NCBI RefSeq assembly: GCF_003945595.2
Contig: NW_024104554.1
Location: forward strand, 5,006,709 to 5,070,708
Direction: 5' to 3'
DNA length: 64,000 nucleotides
Origin: Pipra filicauda
Lineage: Eukaryota; Chordata; Aves; Passeriformes; Pipridae
Shown here: one piece after another, positions 24,063-36,757 of the stretch
Position numbering within the stretch: the stretch's first letter is position 1
Layout of the letters: every line of letters begins with the position of its first letter
Position numbers and translations under genes: made by a program
Notes under the pieces: model-generated
Databases searched by the model: none
Seen by the model: the letters and a program-made list of their open reading frames with translations, nothing else
What the model was told of the DNA's origin: nothing

Positions 24063-25596
24063 TATATGTAAATACATTATAATATAAATGTAGTATTTAT
24101 TATGAAGGTTCTCTGGAAGTTTGTTCTGTTATAAAAAATTACTTGCAGTCCTGAAGTAGTTTGATTTCTCTGTACCTTACAAAAGTAAATTACTGATAGC
24201 TTGCATTTCAGAAAAAGAAAACAGCATAGAAAGGTAAAAATGTTCATGACATGATTTACAGAAAGCTTGGTAATTCTGAAAGGTTTTATATCCATACAAT
24301 CATTGCTGGGTTAAAAAGAAGACACTTAACAAGAAGTATAGAAAAGAAAATATTACATTAAGGTTCTACGTCACCTAGAGTTGCAGATTTTCTAGCTCTG
24401 CTTTAGATCTCTAATTTATCTTAAATACACCAAAATAGATAGATTAAAAACCTTGAATCTGAGGATTTGAAATTTTATCTGCAATCTTTCACACTTATGT
24501 ATCTTGAAGGAGTTGCTGAAGGAATGAATATGGCTTAAACTAATATTCACTTTGAGAGAGGAACTCCCATTGAAGCTTGTTAGCTATCAATTATAGAAGA
24601 TTCTTTTTGCACTGGTACAGTTGTTAGCTTGAAATCAACTATTTTGTGACTTTAGATTACCAAAATGATTCAGAAGTGAACCTTAAATGTTCTGATAGAA
24701 ATCCTGCATTTCTTATGTCTCAACATGTATGCATTTTGTTCAGACATTCTCCCATTGAGTATGATTGTTGGTGGTGGGTTAAAGCTTACACAAAGCAGTT
24801 GTAATAATGTAAAATTTGTTAGTTATCTTTGGTAAGTGCTTCTCATAGTATCCATCCAAAAGATTTCAGAATAATCTCTAAGTTGACATGTATTGAGTAT
24901 AACTGAATAATTTGACCTACTGCTTTGATGGACCGATAAACTGCTGTACAGTTACAGAGTGATTTACACTGAGAATACAGATCCTTTGGACTTTTGGTTT
25001 TCATACCTTGGAACTTTTTGTGACCTCACCTATATTTTAAAAACCTCAAAACTTCTGAACAGCTAATGATCTATTTTAGATAAGCCTAGGCTTTTTCATG
25101 TTTTGATATACAAGAGATTACTTAGGCCCAAAGCATCATGTTCTAATTCTAAACTTAGGAGAATTTTAGTATCTCTGTTCTATTAATGATCATTGTTTAA
25201 ATCATTCATTGGAATTACTTCTTATTCAAACTAACTATTTATTTTATACCTTGTTAGTTCTTTAGCTTGTTTCCTCATCTGCCTCAGGCTACATCTGTAC
25301 ATCTAAATAAAACAAGCTAGGGACCTTTCTCTGGTTCTGAGGAGCAGTGGCATGGTCTAGCTTTGTATATGGCTATTATGTCTTCTCTTTCTTGTTCAGA
25401 AAAGTTTGGTCCTATCCATACTGTCAGCTGGAAGAATTTCTGTTTTGTGCTCTGTTCCAAATTATTCTTAGATGTAGTCTGGGAGTGTGGTAGCACATGG
25501 GTTTCAGCAAGGAGCATGCTGCAAGAAAATGCAGTGGACAGTTGCAGGTTATTGCTGGAGCCTGTGAAAGAGCCTTATTTATTGTACTAATAAAAT
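24063..25596. other. AT-rich unique sequence, no feature recognised
   Basis: Short open frames only (60-75 codons, for example 25363-25590 plus). Nothing assignable. Confidence 0.5.
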
Positions 25597-25858
25597 TCAC
25601 AGAATCAGAATAATTCAGGTTGGAAGGGATCTCTGGAGGTCAGGTCTCGAGGCATCTCTAACTAGATCAGGTGCTCAGGGCCATGTCTAATTGGGCTCTA
25701 AATATCTCCAAAAATGGTGATTCCATAACCTCTCTGGGCAATTTGCTCCAACATTTGAATACCCCCATGGTAAAAATGTTTTCCTTTGTACCCAGTTTCC
25801 CATGTGTCATCTTTTATGTCTACTGCCTCTTGTCCTTTCACTGTGCAGGAACTAGGAA
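25597..25858 (-). mobile_element. CR1 LINE, 3' end portion of an interrupted copy
   Basis: Starting TTCACAGAATCAGAATAATTC and continuing through AGGTTGGAAGGGATCTCTGG and GGTGATTCCATAACCTCTCT, this is the reverse complement of a CR1 3' end. It is cut near 25850 by an LTR; the same element resumes at about 26409 in the same orientation, further towards its 5' side. Some 200 bp of CR1 expected between the two parts is missing. Confidence 0.85.
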
Positions 25859-26408
25859 TATGACAAAGGAAGTATTCCATGCTATTCCTTTATGTAACCT
25901 GGGATATAAAAAAGCGCAGATAAGAGAGTTTGCTCTCTTCTCTCTTCCGGTGGCTGAAGGTGACAGGTCTCTTCACAGATGGTTTTTGCTTGTATAGGCC
26001 AAGGCCTGCCTGCTCTGACCTGCCATTATCTCCAGTCTCTCCGGGAGGTGTGGGGAAAGGCTGCCTTACACAGCTCTGCTGTCCCGCTCAGGGATGTATT
26101 TAATTCATGTTTATATTTATTCACTAGCTCTCTATTAACAGGTATATTTAGGAGATATTTGGTTTTAGGCTTCTTTTTATCCCTGTTTCCCCCTCCCTTT
26201 TCCCTTTTTCCCCCCTTGGGAGCTCCCTGTTGTGGATAATATATTCAAATTGTATATATATAATTGTAAATATATATTTTTGATAGAATCCTGTTTCGTT
26301 CAAACTTTCAGTTTTTTTCCTGTGGTTTGTTTTTTTCTTCCCTCTCTGGGAAGCAGGCCTTGTTGTCAAGTCTTGGAAACTTGGTGGGAAGCCAGCTCAA
26401 AACTTGCA
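25859..26408 (+). mobile_element. LTR, probably 5'-truncated, inside a CR1
   Basis: Features typical of avian ERV LTRs are visible in plus orientation: a TATA box in GGGATATAAAAAAGCGC at about 25909, a CT-rich leader just downstream, a CT/C-rich tract followed by TTGGGAGCTCCCTG, an AT-rich TATATATAATTGTAAATATA segment and a terminal region near GGGAAGCCAGCTCAAAAC. Only about 50-60 bp precede the TATA box, so much of U3 is missing. No TSD was found. The surrounding CR1 continues on both sides, so the LTR inserted into an existing CR1, followed or accompanied by deletion. Confidence 0.55.
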
Positions 26409-27265
26409 CACGTCTTTCTTGTTCTGGTAAGTTCAAAACTTTACCTGATACTTGAGATGCAATCTCACAAGAACTGTGTAGAGACTGAATTGCTTCCTTT
26501 GACCTGCTGGGTATTCACTTACTAATACAGACCAGAATGCCGTGGGTCACCTTTGCCACCAGTGCAAAGGTGATGATGATGTTCAGCTTCTTGTTCACCA
26601 GGACCACGGGGATTCTTTTTTTCAAAGGCTGCTTCTCAGGGAATAGAACTGCAACCTGTATGTATAGAGTTATCCCTTTGCATTTCCTTTTCTTTTTAAA
26701 CTTTGTGAAGTTGCTGTCGGTTTTTTCCTAGTCTGTCAAGATTTCTCTGAGTAGCAACCCTGCATGTCAGTGTATGAGTCACTTACCCCCTACTAAGTGC
26801 TATCTGCAAACTTACTGAGTGCAAGTCTGGGTGTCCCATTAAGGATGTTCATAAAGATACTAAGTAATATTGGCCCCAGAATTGATCTCCAAGGGATATT
26901 GATAGTTTGGAGTAGCTGGTTGGAGTTTGTGCAGCTGACCTCCAAATGTGATGGTCCAGATAATTTCCCTCACACCCTACTGTACATTTACCCAATACGT
27001 ATCTCACCATTTTGGGGGCAAAGGAACTTAGGGAGGTGGTATTAAACACCCTGCTGAAATGAAAGTAAACATTTATCCCTCTTCCCTTCTCTTCAAAGCT
27101 GGTCATCTCACTGTAGAAGACAATCATATTGGTCAGTCATGATTTGCACTTAGTAAATCTGTCTGGGCTGTTTCTGCTCATCTGTTTGTCTTTCATGTCT
27201 ATTGAAATAGCTTCTCAGAGGATCTGCCTGTTGTTCCTTGAGTCCTTACAGATGCCCTTCTTGAA
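26409..27265 (-). mobile_element. CR1 LINE, RT portion of the interrupted copy
   Basis: From GTCTTTCTTGTTCTGG onward the plus strand reads as reverse-complement CR1 ORF2. Recognisable landmarks are TTGACCTGCTGGGTATTCAC, ACAGACCAGAATGCCGTGG and TTGGCCCCAGAATTGATCTC (the region opposite GxxLGP in RT). The sequence is strongly diverged with no usable frame. It is the 5'-ward part of the copy whose 3' end lies at 25597-25858. Confidence 0.75.
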
Positions 27266-27446
27266 GTATAAATGTACTGAAAACTCTGGTTCAGGCTGTT
27301 ACATATTAATGCAATTAGTCAAAGTTGTAGCACTGTAATTTTAATTATTTTCATATAAGGAAGTATCACAATGGGTGGTATAACTTGCAGACTGATTAAA
27401 TGATATAGGAAAAGAGAAGTGTTTTGGGTTCTATTTCTTCAGTTTA

Positions 27447-28587
27447 TCATAGAATCATAGAATAGATTGGGTTGGAAAAGACCTCCAAGATCATCAAGTC
27501 CAACCCCTGATCCAACTCCAATTACTATATCATGGCACTAAGGGCCATGTCCAATCTCTTTTTAAAAATCTCCAGGGATGGTGAATCCACCACCTCTCTG
27601 GGTAGGCTGTTCCAATGCCTGATAACCCTCTCTGTAAAGAATTTCTTCCTAACATCTAACCTAAACCTCCCCTGGCAGAGTTTGAGCCCATTTCCCCTTG
27701 TCCTATTGTTGGTTGCCTGGGAGAAGAGACCAACCCCCGCCTGGCTATAACCTCCCTTCAGGTAGTTGAAGAGAGTGATGAGGTTGCCTCTGAGCCTTCT
27801 CTTCTCCAGACTAAACAACCCCAGCTCCCTCAGCCTCTCCTCATAGGACCTGTGCTCAAGTCCCTTCACCAACCTCATTGCTCTTCTCTGGACCGCTCCA
27901 GCACCTCAATATCCTTCCTGAACTGAGGGGCCCAGAGCTGAACACAATACTCAAGGTGTGGCCTCACCAATGCAGAGTACAGGGGAAGGACCACTTCCCT
28001 GCTCCTGCTGGCCACACTGTTCCTGATACAGGCCAGGATGCCATTGACCTTCTTGGCCACCTGGGCACACTGCTGGCTCATGTTCAGCCTCCTGTCAATC
28101 AGCACCCTCAAGTCTCTTTCTGCCTGGCTGCTCTCCAGCCACTCTGTGCCCAGCCTGTAGAGCTGCAGGGGGTTGTTGTGGCCAAAGTGCAGGACCCAGC
28201 ACTTGATCTTGTAGAACTTCATTCCATTGGATTCAGCCCATCTCTCCAGTCTATCCAGATCCCTCTGCAGAGCCCTCCTGCCTTCCGGCGGATCGACACT
28301 CCCTCCCAACTTGGTGTCATCTGCAAATTTGCTGATGATGGACTCAATCCCCTCATCTAAATCATCAATAAAGATGTTAAAAAGGACTGGGCCCAGCACT
28401 GACCCCTGGGGAACACCACTGGTGACCGGCCGCCAACTGGATGCAGCTCCGTTCACCACCACTCTCTGGGCCCGGCCCTCAAGCCAGTTCCTGACCCAGC
28501 ACAGAGTGCCCCTGTCCAAGCTGTGGGCTGCCAGTTTTTCCAGGAGTATTCTATGGGAGACAGTGTCAAAGGCTTTGCTGAAGTCCT
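27447..28587 (-). mobile_element. CR1 LINE, relatively young, 5'-truncated
   Basis: The 3' end at 27447 shows the terminal repeats ATCATAGAATCATAGAATAG. The copy extends 1.14 kb to the RT region near GTCAAAGGCTTTGCTGAAGT, where it is cut. ORF2 can be read in two frames: 27875-28519, RT core and thumb, then 27525-27878, the C-terminal end. One frameshift near 27876 separates them. The low number of lesions makes this the best-preserved CR1 of its subfamily in the window. The 5' truncation point carries a 17-bp duplication (28584-28620). Confidence 0.93.
27875..28519 (-). pseudogene. CR1 ORF2 reverse transcriptase, C-terminal half
   Basis: This 214-codon frame begins past RT motif A. It shows motif B ([17 protein letters not shown]), the catalytic motif C (FADDTK) and the thumb region ([17 protein letters not shown], then [20 protein letters not shown]). 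The ORF2 tail continues in another frame at 27525-27878 and ends close to the 3' UTR. The protein's role was target-primed reverse transcription of CR1 RNA. This copy lacks the endonuclease and RT fingers and has at least one frameshift, so it is dead. Confidence 0.9.
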
Positions 28588-28620
28588 TCGATACAGAAAT
28601 AGTTCCTTCGATACAGAAAT
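28584..28620. repeat. 17-bp direct duplication at the CR1 5' junction
   Basis: TCCTTCGATACAGAAAT occurs at 28584-28600 and again at 28604-28620, separated by AGT. The first few bases belong to CR1 and the rest to flanking DNA, so the repeat spans the truncation junction. It may have formed by template slippage during integration or repair. Confidence 0.85.
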
Positions 28621-31600
28621 GTGTAGTACCGTATGTTAAAAATAAGTTCTGGTATAAAAGTAGTTTTTGTGATGTCTACACTGATATATGGAGTACGCAT
28701 AGATTTCACTCAAATCAGTTAAAAAAAATTGGGAATTTTGTATGAGAGTGTTCCTATCTGTTATTTTTTTGTGCAATAATGGTAAATGCAGACAGGCCAA
28801 CAACTCCCTTTTTTTTCTACTTTACATTTGCAGATGTGTATTTTTGAAAACATATCCAATACTCAGTTTTAAGATCACATTTAGCAGGTTGATAATTAAA
28901 AGAACAAAGTGTTGAGGATTTTAAAATTAACAGCTCTGAACAAGATTCTGTTTTCTGTTATGAAAAGGGTTTTTGATGTTATATCTCTTGGTCAGAATAT
29001 TTTTATTAGATGCACCCCTAATCATAGCAAGGCTTATACTAGCACAACTGCAAAAGTTTTTCCTTTTCAGAGAGTTTATACTGATTTCACAAATGAAGTT
29101 AATAGTAATATAGAGTATTTTGCTGATTCAAATTAGTTACGCTAGAGCTCTTTTCAGTATTAAAAAATAACTAAAAGGCACACTGTCATATGATTTTGCA
29201 AACTGATGAAGATATGTCATATATATCACAGTGAAAAATACAATTTTTTATAAATGCCCTTTCATATTTAATATAGGCTATCTTCCTAATTATTGATAAT
29301 TGTTTAAGTAAATTGGATAGGTACTCAGATGCAAAACATATCGAAAAAATAACTATGTGATCAGTGAATCTCATGAAAGAACTGATTACATTGACATTTC
29401 AGTTTACTTTTTTGTATTTTGAAAGTCTGACTTAGTTCTGATGTTATTTAAACCCTACCTAATTTTATAACTGCTTCCATGCTGCAGAAAAACAAATTTG
29501 AAGTAAATTGTATTATTCTTTTTCTTCTTCCTTCTTGTTACGTGCCTGAAATGTACTGTACTTCTACATTTCTTGTCACTTCTTTATAGATAACATAAGG
29601 CACTTCTTTATAAATAACATAATATTAATAGCAGGAATATACATTTGTTATGGTGAAATGTTGAATTCTTCTGGATGCAGAAGAATTGCTTTTAGTCTCT
29701 TAAAAGAGGCTTTGTTATGCAGGGAAATTAACAGAAGGCTGGGAACCCAAGACTGCTAAATATTTTCACCTCTATCATTGAGGAATTGTGCAACTTTTTA
29801 TTAGACACAATTCATGAAGTTTTAATCTTACTCAAAATATGGACTTTATCTACAGGAGTTGTTAATGAGATCAGAATAAGACCCAGTGTTTCTTTTTCCA
29901 ATGTCAAAGTCCTTCACATGTTTTTTATTTTCTTTTTCAAGCACAAAAATCACTAGTGAAAGGTTTAATGTCATCCAGAAAATGTACCTTTTTATAATAT
30001 TTCTGTTATTTTCATAGCAGAAATTATATTTCTGTTATGAATGTCTTAGTAAAAGATGTAAGGTGATAAATCTCTCATGGGATTGATTCAATCTGGGAAA
30101 ATCCCATCTCTCTCCTTTGTGTTTAGGAGGACCTGGACCCTTCTGTGTGATTTTTCCAACACTGGGATTAATTTTAGCTATATTAGCTAAGGGTCAGATG
30201 AGTCTATACTACTTTACCCTTCCTTGAGAATTACTATATTCATTTCTTTCAGGGTTTTTAAGAACTTCTTTGCCAAGGAAGATTTAAGCCAATGACTATT
30301 TATGAAGAAATGGAGACACACGATACATATGTAAATTGTTAGTAGATAGATCTCATGGAAAAAGGTTATACATATGAGAAAAATATGTATAAGATACATG
30401 TTCACTGCTGTTGATAAAAATCTTATTCCATCTCCAGGATGTGCTTTCAGGCTTGTTATATATTATTCCTCATGGAGTTCTGCTTTAAGCTATCTCCAGA
30501 ATTCAATGAAAAATATTATATATATTTTTCAAAAGGCCATTATTATTTCTGAGGTGATATTTGTATATTTTTTTCTGTACTTCTCCATAGTATTTTTAGC
30601 TACTTGACATAGTTGCTTTGTACATTTCATTTATATTCAAGTATTGGCAACTTGTGATGGGGAGTTCTATTGTCACTGTGCTGTCCTCATTGCTATCATC
30701 TCCTCTAGGGTCTGAACAGGTTCTCAATACAACAGCACATGTATGTTCAGGATTTCCATCAGTGTTAGTGACCATTTGCAAGATGACAAACTTAATCTTG
30801 TGTCATGCGTTGTTTCTAAGCATATTATTGTCCTCACTTCTATATTTTATCTGCCAGTTATCTGACTGAGTCTAGAGCAACTGAATCAAGGCTGTGAGGA
30901 ACCTCAGGGAACCTGACATTTCAGTTTATGCATGTTGAAATGAATATTGTTCTGAGACACAAACTGCTAGGAATCTGACATTTTAGTTTGTAGTCTGAAT
31001 TAACTCTTCAATGTCTTGTAGAGATGTTTTTTGTTTACTCTCTCTAATAGGAACTTTGAATGTACTGCTGGACTTCTCTAATATAGAAACTGCCATAAGC
31101 AAAGCAATTTCTATATCTAAGTGACATAATGACTTGAGGGGACAGAATCTTAGGCCTGAATCCTGCAAAGATTTTTGTGCCCATTTAATGTACCCGTTCT
31201 TGAGTAGGCTAACAGAAACTAATAGACATGTACAAGATTAGGCTGTCATTTTCTAAAGAATTGCTTTTGGCTTTGATATTCTATGAAAATGTCATACAAC
31301 ATGTAAGAATAGCAATTTATATTTTAATACTGTCTTTAAATTTTTCTATTTTAGGATTTTAATGTTGCAGACTGAGACACAATTTGCAATAAAATACATA
31401 TTTACAATATAAGAGGCTGTCTCTACTTAATTTATTAGAGCAGTGTTTTGTAAAGAAACAAGCAATAAATTGTCTTTCCTGCACCATTCAAAATGTAAAC
31501 CCTGAATGGGTGGTTATATGATCTTTATTCTTTATTGGCACATATATACATGCTTCCTATTAAGCTTTGGTGGATTTGGAAAGAAGGGATTTAATTATTT

Positions 31601-32004
31601 ATTGGCTGCTGAATATCATATTTTTTACTTTACATGTTGGTGATGATTAATTCTTTTTGTAATTTTCTGGTGAATTATTTCTGTTTCTGCCTAATCAGCA
31701 GACCCACTGTGAAATATAATTGCACTTGAAGGAAAATTACTGTCTCATGAGATGAATAAGTTTGATGATTAAATTACGTAGAATAAAGCAATAACATTCA
31801 CATACCCGAGATGATATACTCATTCTTTGTTGTGCTCTGATGACCTTTTCAAAAACAGAGAGTATTTTTAGAAAATATTCAATATGTTTCAGGTCAGACT
31901 ATATGAAATGAAATTTGAAGAATCCTAAATAAGATATAGTCTCACAGAAGATACAAGAATTTCACCTTTTTGAATTAAAAATATCGGTCCTGATCTTGGT
32001 TCAA
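28621..32004. other. AT-rich unique sequence with a small tandem duplication
   Basis: No dispersed repeat, exon or RNA gene is recognised. Open frames are 60-83 codons without motifs. Confidence 0.5.
29577..29624. repeat. 24-bp tandem duplication
   Basis: The unit CACTTCTTTATAGATAACAT and four further bases at 29577-29600 is repeated at 29601-29624 with few differences. Confidence 0.85.
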
Positions 32005-32060
32005 CATAATATATATCACTGAGGTTGGAAAAAGCTCTTAAAATTGATCAAGACCCATGC
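32005..32060 (-). mobile_element. CR1 3' terminal scrap
   Basis: TATCACTGAGGTTGGAAAAA followed by a TGATCAAGACCCA-like segment is a degraded form of the CR1 3' end in reverse complement. It is only about 55 bp. Confidence 0.5.
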
Positions 32061-32124
32061 ATGCTACTAAAGTTAATTACTAAATTGGTCAGAAATAATT
32101 TTTTATGGTATTCATATGAGCAGG

Positions 32125-32205
32125 AGGCAGACTTGGTTGGAAGGGACCTTAAAGATCATATGATTCCAACTTTTTCCCACCTCCAGAGTCAGGGATGCTG
32201 AAATA
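32125..32205 (-). mobile_element. CR1 3' terminal scrap
   Basis: GGTTGGAAGGGACCTTAAAG, then ATGATTCCAACTTTTTCCC, matches the reverse complement of a CR1 3' end. It is cut shortly afterwards and has the same orientation as the scrap at 32005. Confidence 0.65.
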
Positions 32206-35200
32206 TTTATAAAAGACCCACATTTTTAAGACAAGTAAGACTTTGCTCTATAAGCAGTAAATATTTGAGAAGTAAGCCAAACAGCAGTCTAGGTATATAT
32301 TAAGAGATACCATTATTAAAAGATATAAAATTAACTTTTTCTGGGTTTAGTGGAGCTCATTTTGAAAGGTGAACTTCAACTTGCATGACAGTGGCACCTT
32401 AAATTGATTTCTTGGGTTTTCCAATGCGTCTCAGCTATTCAGAGTGCTAATTCTGAGTTATAGCTTCGGTTTGACAACCTACACTGTAGATTAATTGCAG
32501 AATCATGCAAATATGACCCACAAATCACAGAAAAAAAAAATTAACTTTTGGCATGCATGACTGACATTTTATGAGAAATGTCTCAAAAATTGTTTATAGT
32601 ATAGATTGTCTCCAAGATTGAAGTGCATAGTAGCAAATCCCTGTGGTCCAAGTAGTCATTTTTACCTCAATGCAGTGATTGCTAGCATCTTGGTAGAAGA
32701 ATTTCAGAAAAAAAATCTTTCTAAAATAAATAGAATAACTCCCCATAATTTTCAAAATGGAATTTGAAGTTAGAACTTTCTTTGGTGATCTGTGATGCTG
32801 AATCTCAGAAGAGGATTTTATATCATGTTTCTAAGCAATGCTGTGGGATGTAAAGGAAAAAACCCTGAAAAAAATGGACACAATTAATATGCTGATTGTG
32901 GTACAGCTTTGCTTAAACGAGTGATTCAGTAGTCATATTTTAATACAGAATGAAATCTGAATAGCCAGAGGTTTAGCCAATGTAGGTCACTGAAGGCAGT
33001 AGCATGTTGTAATGTTATATGTAATTTAGATATATGTATATATATATATATAGTGTATATATATATATATGAAATAAACACAGGAACCAGCTTTTTTATT
33101 TCATATTTCATTCAGAGCAATCAATTTCCTTACAAATTAGAATTTTTTTTCTCTGTTTTTCTGAATTCAATACAAAGAAAAATAAGTAGAACTTTCAAAT
33201 TCTATGGTATGCAGGTGAACAGATCAGAGAACATTTTGGATACTCCTTTGATCCATAAGAACCATAAATCCAGAAGATGATGTCTAAATTCTAAACAATC
33301 CAAATATAAACATTCCTATGTTTCTATATTTTTAAAAAATAAGATTACCAAACTTATGACCATATTCATTACCATATTGCAGCAGTGTAGGTCAAAGGGA
33401 AGTGACAGCGGTAAGTTTCCCAGCTGTCAGTGACCTCCTATGTGAAGTTAAAAAAATGTAACCTTTCCCTTACATTTGCCATGGAAATAAAGGTAAGTGT
33501 CCCATAAAACAAAGTAGTGCACGTTATCATTTCAACTCCAAGTTATGTTGCAGAAATAATTTAGGGCTTGTTTGAGTGTGTTTCTTTTGTGTCTGTAGAA
33601 ATTACTGTAGCCAACTTTTAAAGTCCTACTTGCTGTCATAGTAGATCCTCACTTCACATAACTCAACAAATGACAAAAAATCATTGTGGGGAAAGCTTTT
33701 ACATTTAATGTTTGCTCTTTTCAATGCTTATCTCTTGTCTGACTTCTGTGTGAAAGCTCAGGCCGGATATGCAAAAAAAGGAAGAAAGGCAGAAAAAAAG
33801 TTTTCTCCATTGTATTCCATTTCAGCCAAGTATTGACACATTTCATTCAAAGACATGAATGCTCACAGTTACAGTTACTTCTGTTTAATATCACCCTGGA
33901 TTACAGTAGGAGTCGAGATAGTGAATATGATGAATTTTCTTCTTTGGACATAGGCATTAATGGTGGTGTTTCCCCGGCACTCACAGAAGGTTGTCTCTAT
34001 TCTCATAAAGTAGACTTTAAAAAATTTGCTACAGTTTTGTCAGTTAGTTTCATTAATTTCTCATGTATAGGATTTAAATAGATGTGGGAGCTGGGATAAT
34101 TTATACTGTCTGTTCTGAAGATAAAAACAATAGCAGTTTTATATATTTAGTAAAGAACTGTTGTTTTGTTTCTACTCACCAACAAGTTCTGCAGATAACC
34201 TGTGAAGGAGATAGGATTTTATAAATACATGTGAAGTCATGTGCATGTATGTAATCAGTAAAACCCTCCTTATTCTCTTCTAAGTGTGGTATGAGCAAAA
34301 AGGCAGGCTTTATGGTGAAATTAATCTACATCTAAAGCAATATGCAGATTATTATATTGCCCACATAATGTAGATTTGACAGCTAGTTGGAAATGTTGAT
34401 AACCTTTAGTATATCAAAAGTCTGGTTCTTAGAAATTAGTGAATTATTTGTAATAGTGTAGAAGCTGTGTGATCTCTCAATTTTATAAAATATATGACAT
34501 CTCTCTCTCTAAATACTGGATTTAAGAAATAAAAAGTCTTTCTCCTTTTTATTTCCTGTACATGTACTGATCAGGGTAACAGTTTTAACTATATAGTTTT
34601 ACTGGTAATATTGTCTCTCATCACTGTAGTTTCCCCCACCCCTTCTCAATCCTGGGCTTAGTTCACAATATCATGTTATGAGCTGTGGCAACCCGGTCGT
34701 CTGTTATTCCTGTGGCAGAAAGCATAGGCTTGAAGGGATACAAGGAAGCTATTGGTGCCTTCTAGGGAAGCTTGTGTTGGCTACTGCACAAAAATGAGGG
34801 AAGGACACTGGTAGGTAGAGGAATATGCTGGAAGAGGTAATAGTTCACAACATTAGTGCATGCAGTACTCTCTTGTTCTGGTCCCTTCCAAAAAATAAGT
34901 AAAACTTATGCTGAAGGATCCTAACACATGCATGGAGTAGTGTAGATTTTCTATTTCTATGTCGTGTTGACACCATTCTACAGCTAGAAATACCAGAAAG
35001 CTTCTATTAAAATAGGAAAGTTCTGTTAAATTTCTGATTCTACCAATCTCTTTTATGCTTTCTGTGTGTGAGCATAACTTGAATCCAGATGAAGTCATAC
35101 CTCTTCAAAGAGCTTTCTTACTGCAAGAAGAACCTTAATTTTGCAAGAGGTGAGTCTGTTTCTGTTCATACCCATGAACATGCAGATAAATGAAATCCAA

Positions 35201-35402
35201 ATCTAGTGTGTGCCTAGGGTTATCAGTGTTTGAAAGGTCTCCCATGGTGTTCATAGGGATGAAATGGAACCTCCTTCAAGCAGAATTTCTAGTGGTAAAT
35301 GAGCTTCTTTTGCTAGTGAGAAGGCAGAAATATTTGCAATAAGGATTCTGATTTGGGTAGGCTACTGGAGAGTGAGCATTTTGGTGACAGCTGGGTTGAG
35401 AT
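32206..35402. other. AT-rich unique sequence
   Basis: It contains the (TA)n tract listed next and a short CT run near 34500. An 82-codon plus frame (33833-34081) has no recognisable motif. Nothing else is visible. Confidence 0.5.
33030..33070. repeat. (TA)n microsatellite
   Basis: An imperfect TATATA tract interrupted by GTA and GTGTA. It is likely to be length-polymorphic. Confidence 0.85.
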
Positions 35403-35888
35403 TCACAGAATCAGAATCAGAGAATATGCTGAGTTGGAAGGGACCACAAGGATCATTGAGTCCAACCCTTAGCCCTGCACAGAACCATCCCTAAGAGTCA
35501 CACCATGTGCCTGAGAGTATCATCCAAATGCTTCTTGAACTCTGCCAGGCTTGGGGCTATGACCACTTCCCTGCTGAGCCTGTTCCAGTACCCAACCACT
35601 CTCTGAGTGAAGAACCTTTTCCTGATATCCAATCTAAACCTCCCCTGACACAAATTCAAGCCATTCCCTTGAGTCCTGTCACTGGTCACCATAGAGAAGA
35701 GATCAGAGCCTGCCCCTTCTTTTCCCCTCACAAGGAAGTTGTAACTGCAATGAGGTCTCCCCTCAGTTTCCTCTTCTCCAGGCTGAATATACCAAATGAC
35801 CTCAGCCACTCCTCATACGACTTCTCCTCAAGACCCTTCACCATTTTCATTGCTCTCCTTTGGATGCTCTCTAGGAGCATCCTAGAGT

Positions 35889-35932
35889 GCAGTGCCCAAA
35901 TTTGCAGTGCCCAAAATATTGCAGTGCCCAAA
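35889..35932. repeat. Triplicated GCAGTGCCCAAA in CR1 copy 1
   Basis: The 12-mer occurs at 35889-35900, 35904-35915 and 35921-35932, with short spacers. The sister CR1 at 61985 has it once, so the expansion happened in this copy or its source. Confidence 0.9.
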
Positions 35933-35946
35933 ACTGCACACAGTGT

Positions 35947-36757
35947 TCAAGGTGAGGCTGCCCCAGTGCAGAGCAGAGTAGGACAATCCCCTCTCTCGAC
36001 CGGTTGATGATGCTTTGCCTGATACCCCCCAGGACACGGTTGTCCCTCCTGGCTGCCAGGGCACTGCTGACTCATGTTTAACTTGCCATCAAACAGGACT
36101 CCCAGGTCCCTTTCCATGGCACTGCTTTCCAGCATCTCATTCCTCAGTCTGTACGTACATCCAGGGTTGCCCCATCCCAGGTGCAGAATCCAACAATTTC
36201 CCATGTTGAACTTCCTATAGTTGGTGATTGCCCAGTCCTCTAATTTGTCTCTCTGCAGGGCCTCCCTGCCTTTGAGGGAGTCAACAGTTCCTCCCAGTTT
36301 TGTGTCATCTGCAAACTTGTTTAGTATCCCTTCCAGTTCTGTGTCCAAGTCATTTATGAAGGTGTTGAAGAGCACAGGGCCCAAGATGAAGCCCTGTGGA
36401 ACCCCACTAGTGACAGGTCTCCAGTCTGATGTTCCCCCATTCACTATAGCCTTCTGTGCTTGACCTGTGACCCAATTGCTCACCCACTGCATGATGTGTT
36501 TATCTATGTGTGTGCTGGATATTTTGTCCAGAAGGATCCTGTGAGAGACAGTATCAAAAGCTTTACTGAAATCCAAAAAGATGACATCAACAGGCTTCCC
36601 TTGATCAACGAGGTGTGTTACTTTGTCATAAAAGGAAATGAAGTTGGACAAGCAGGGCTTTCCTCTCCTGAAGATGTGCTTGCTTTGACCAATGACTGCA
36701 TTTTGATTTTCAATACCTCCCAGAATAATCTTCTCCATAACTTTAACAGGCACAGAA
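35947..36757 (-). pseudogene. CR1 ORF2 reverse transcriptase fragment, long open frame
   Basis: An open frame of about 270 codons covers RT motif A ([15 protein letters not shown]), motif B (SGVPQGFILGPVLF), the catalytic motif C (FADDTKLGG) and the thumb (ERDLGVLFDGKLNMSQQC). All three catalytic aspartates of the RT palm are visible. The N-terminal endonuclease and RT fingers are lost by 5' truncation, and the frame ends before the ORF2 C-terminus because of frameshifts. The open state most likely reflects youth of the insertion, not selection. Confidence 0.9.
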
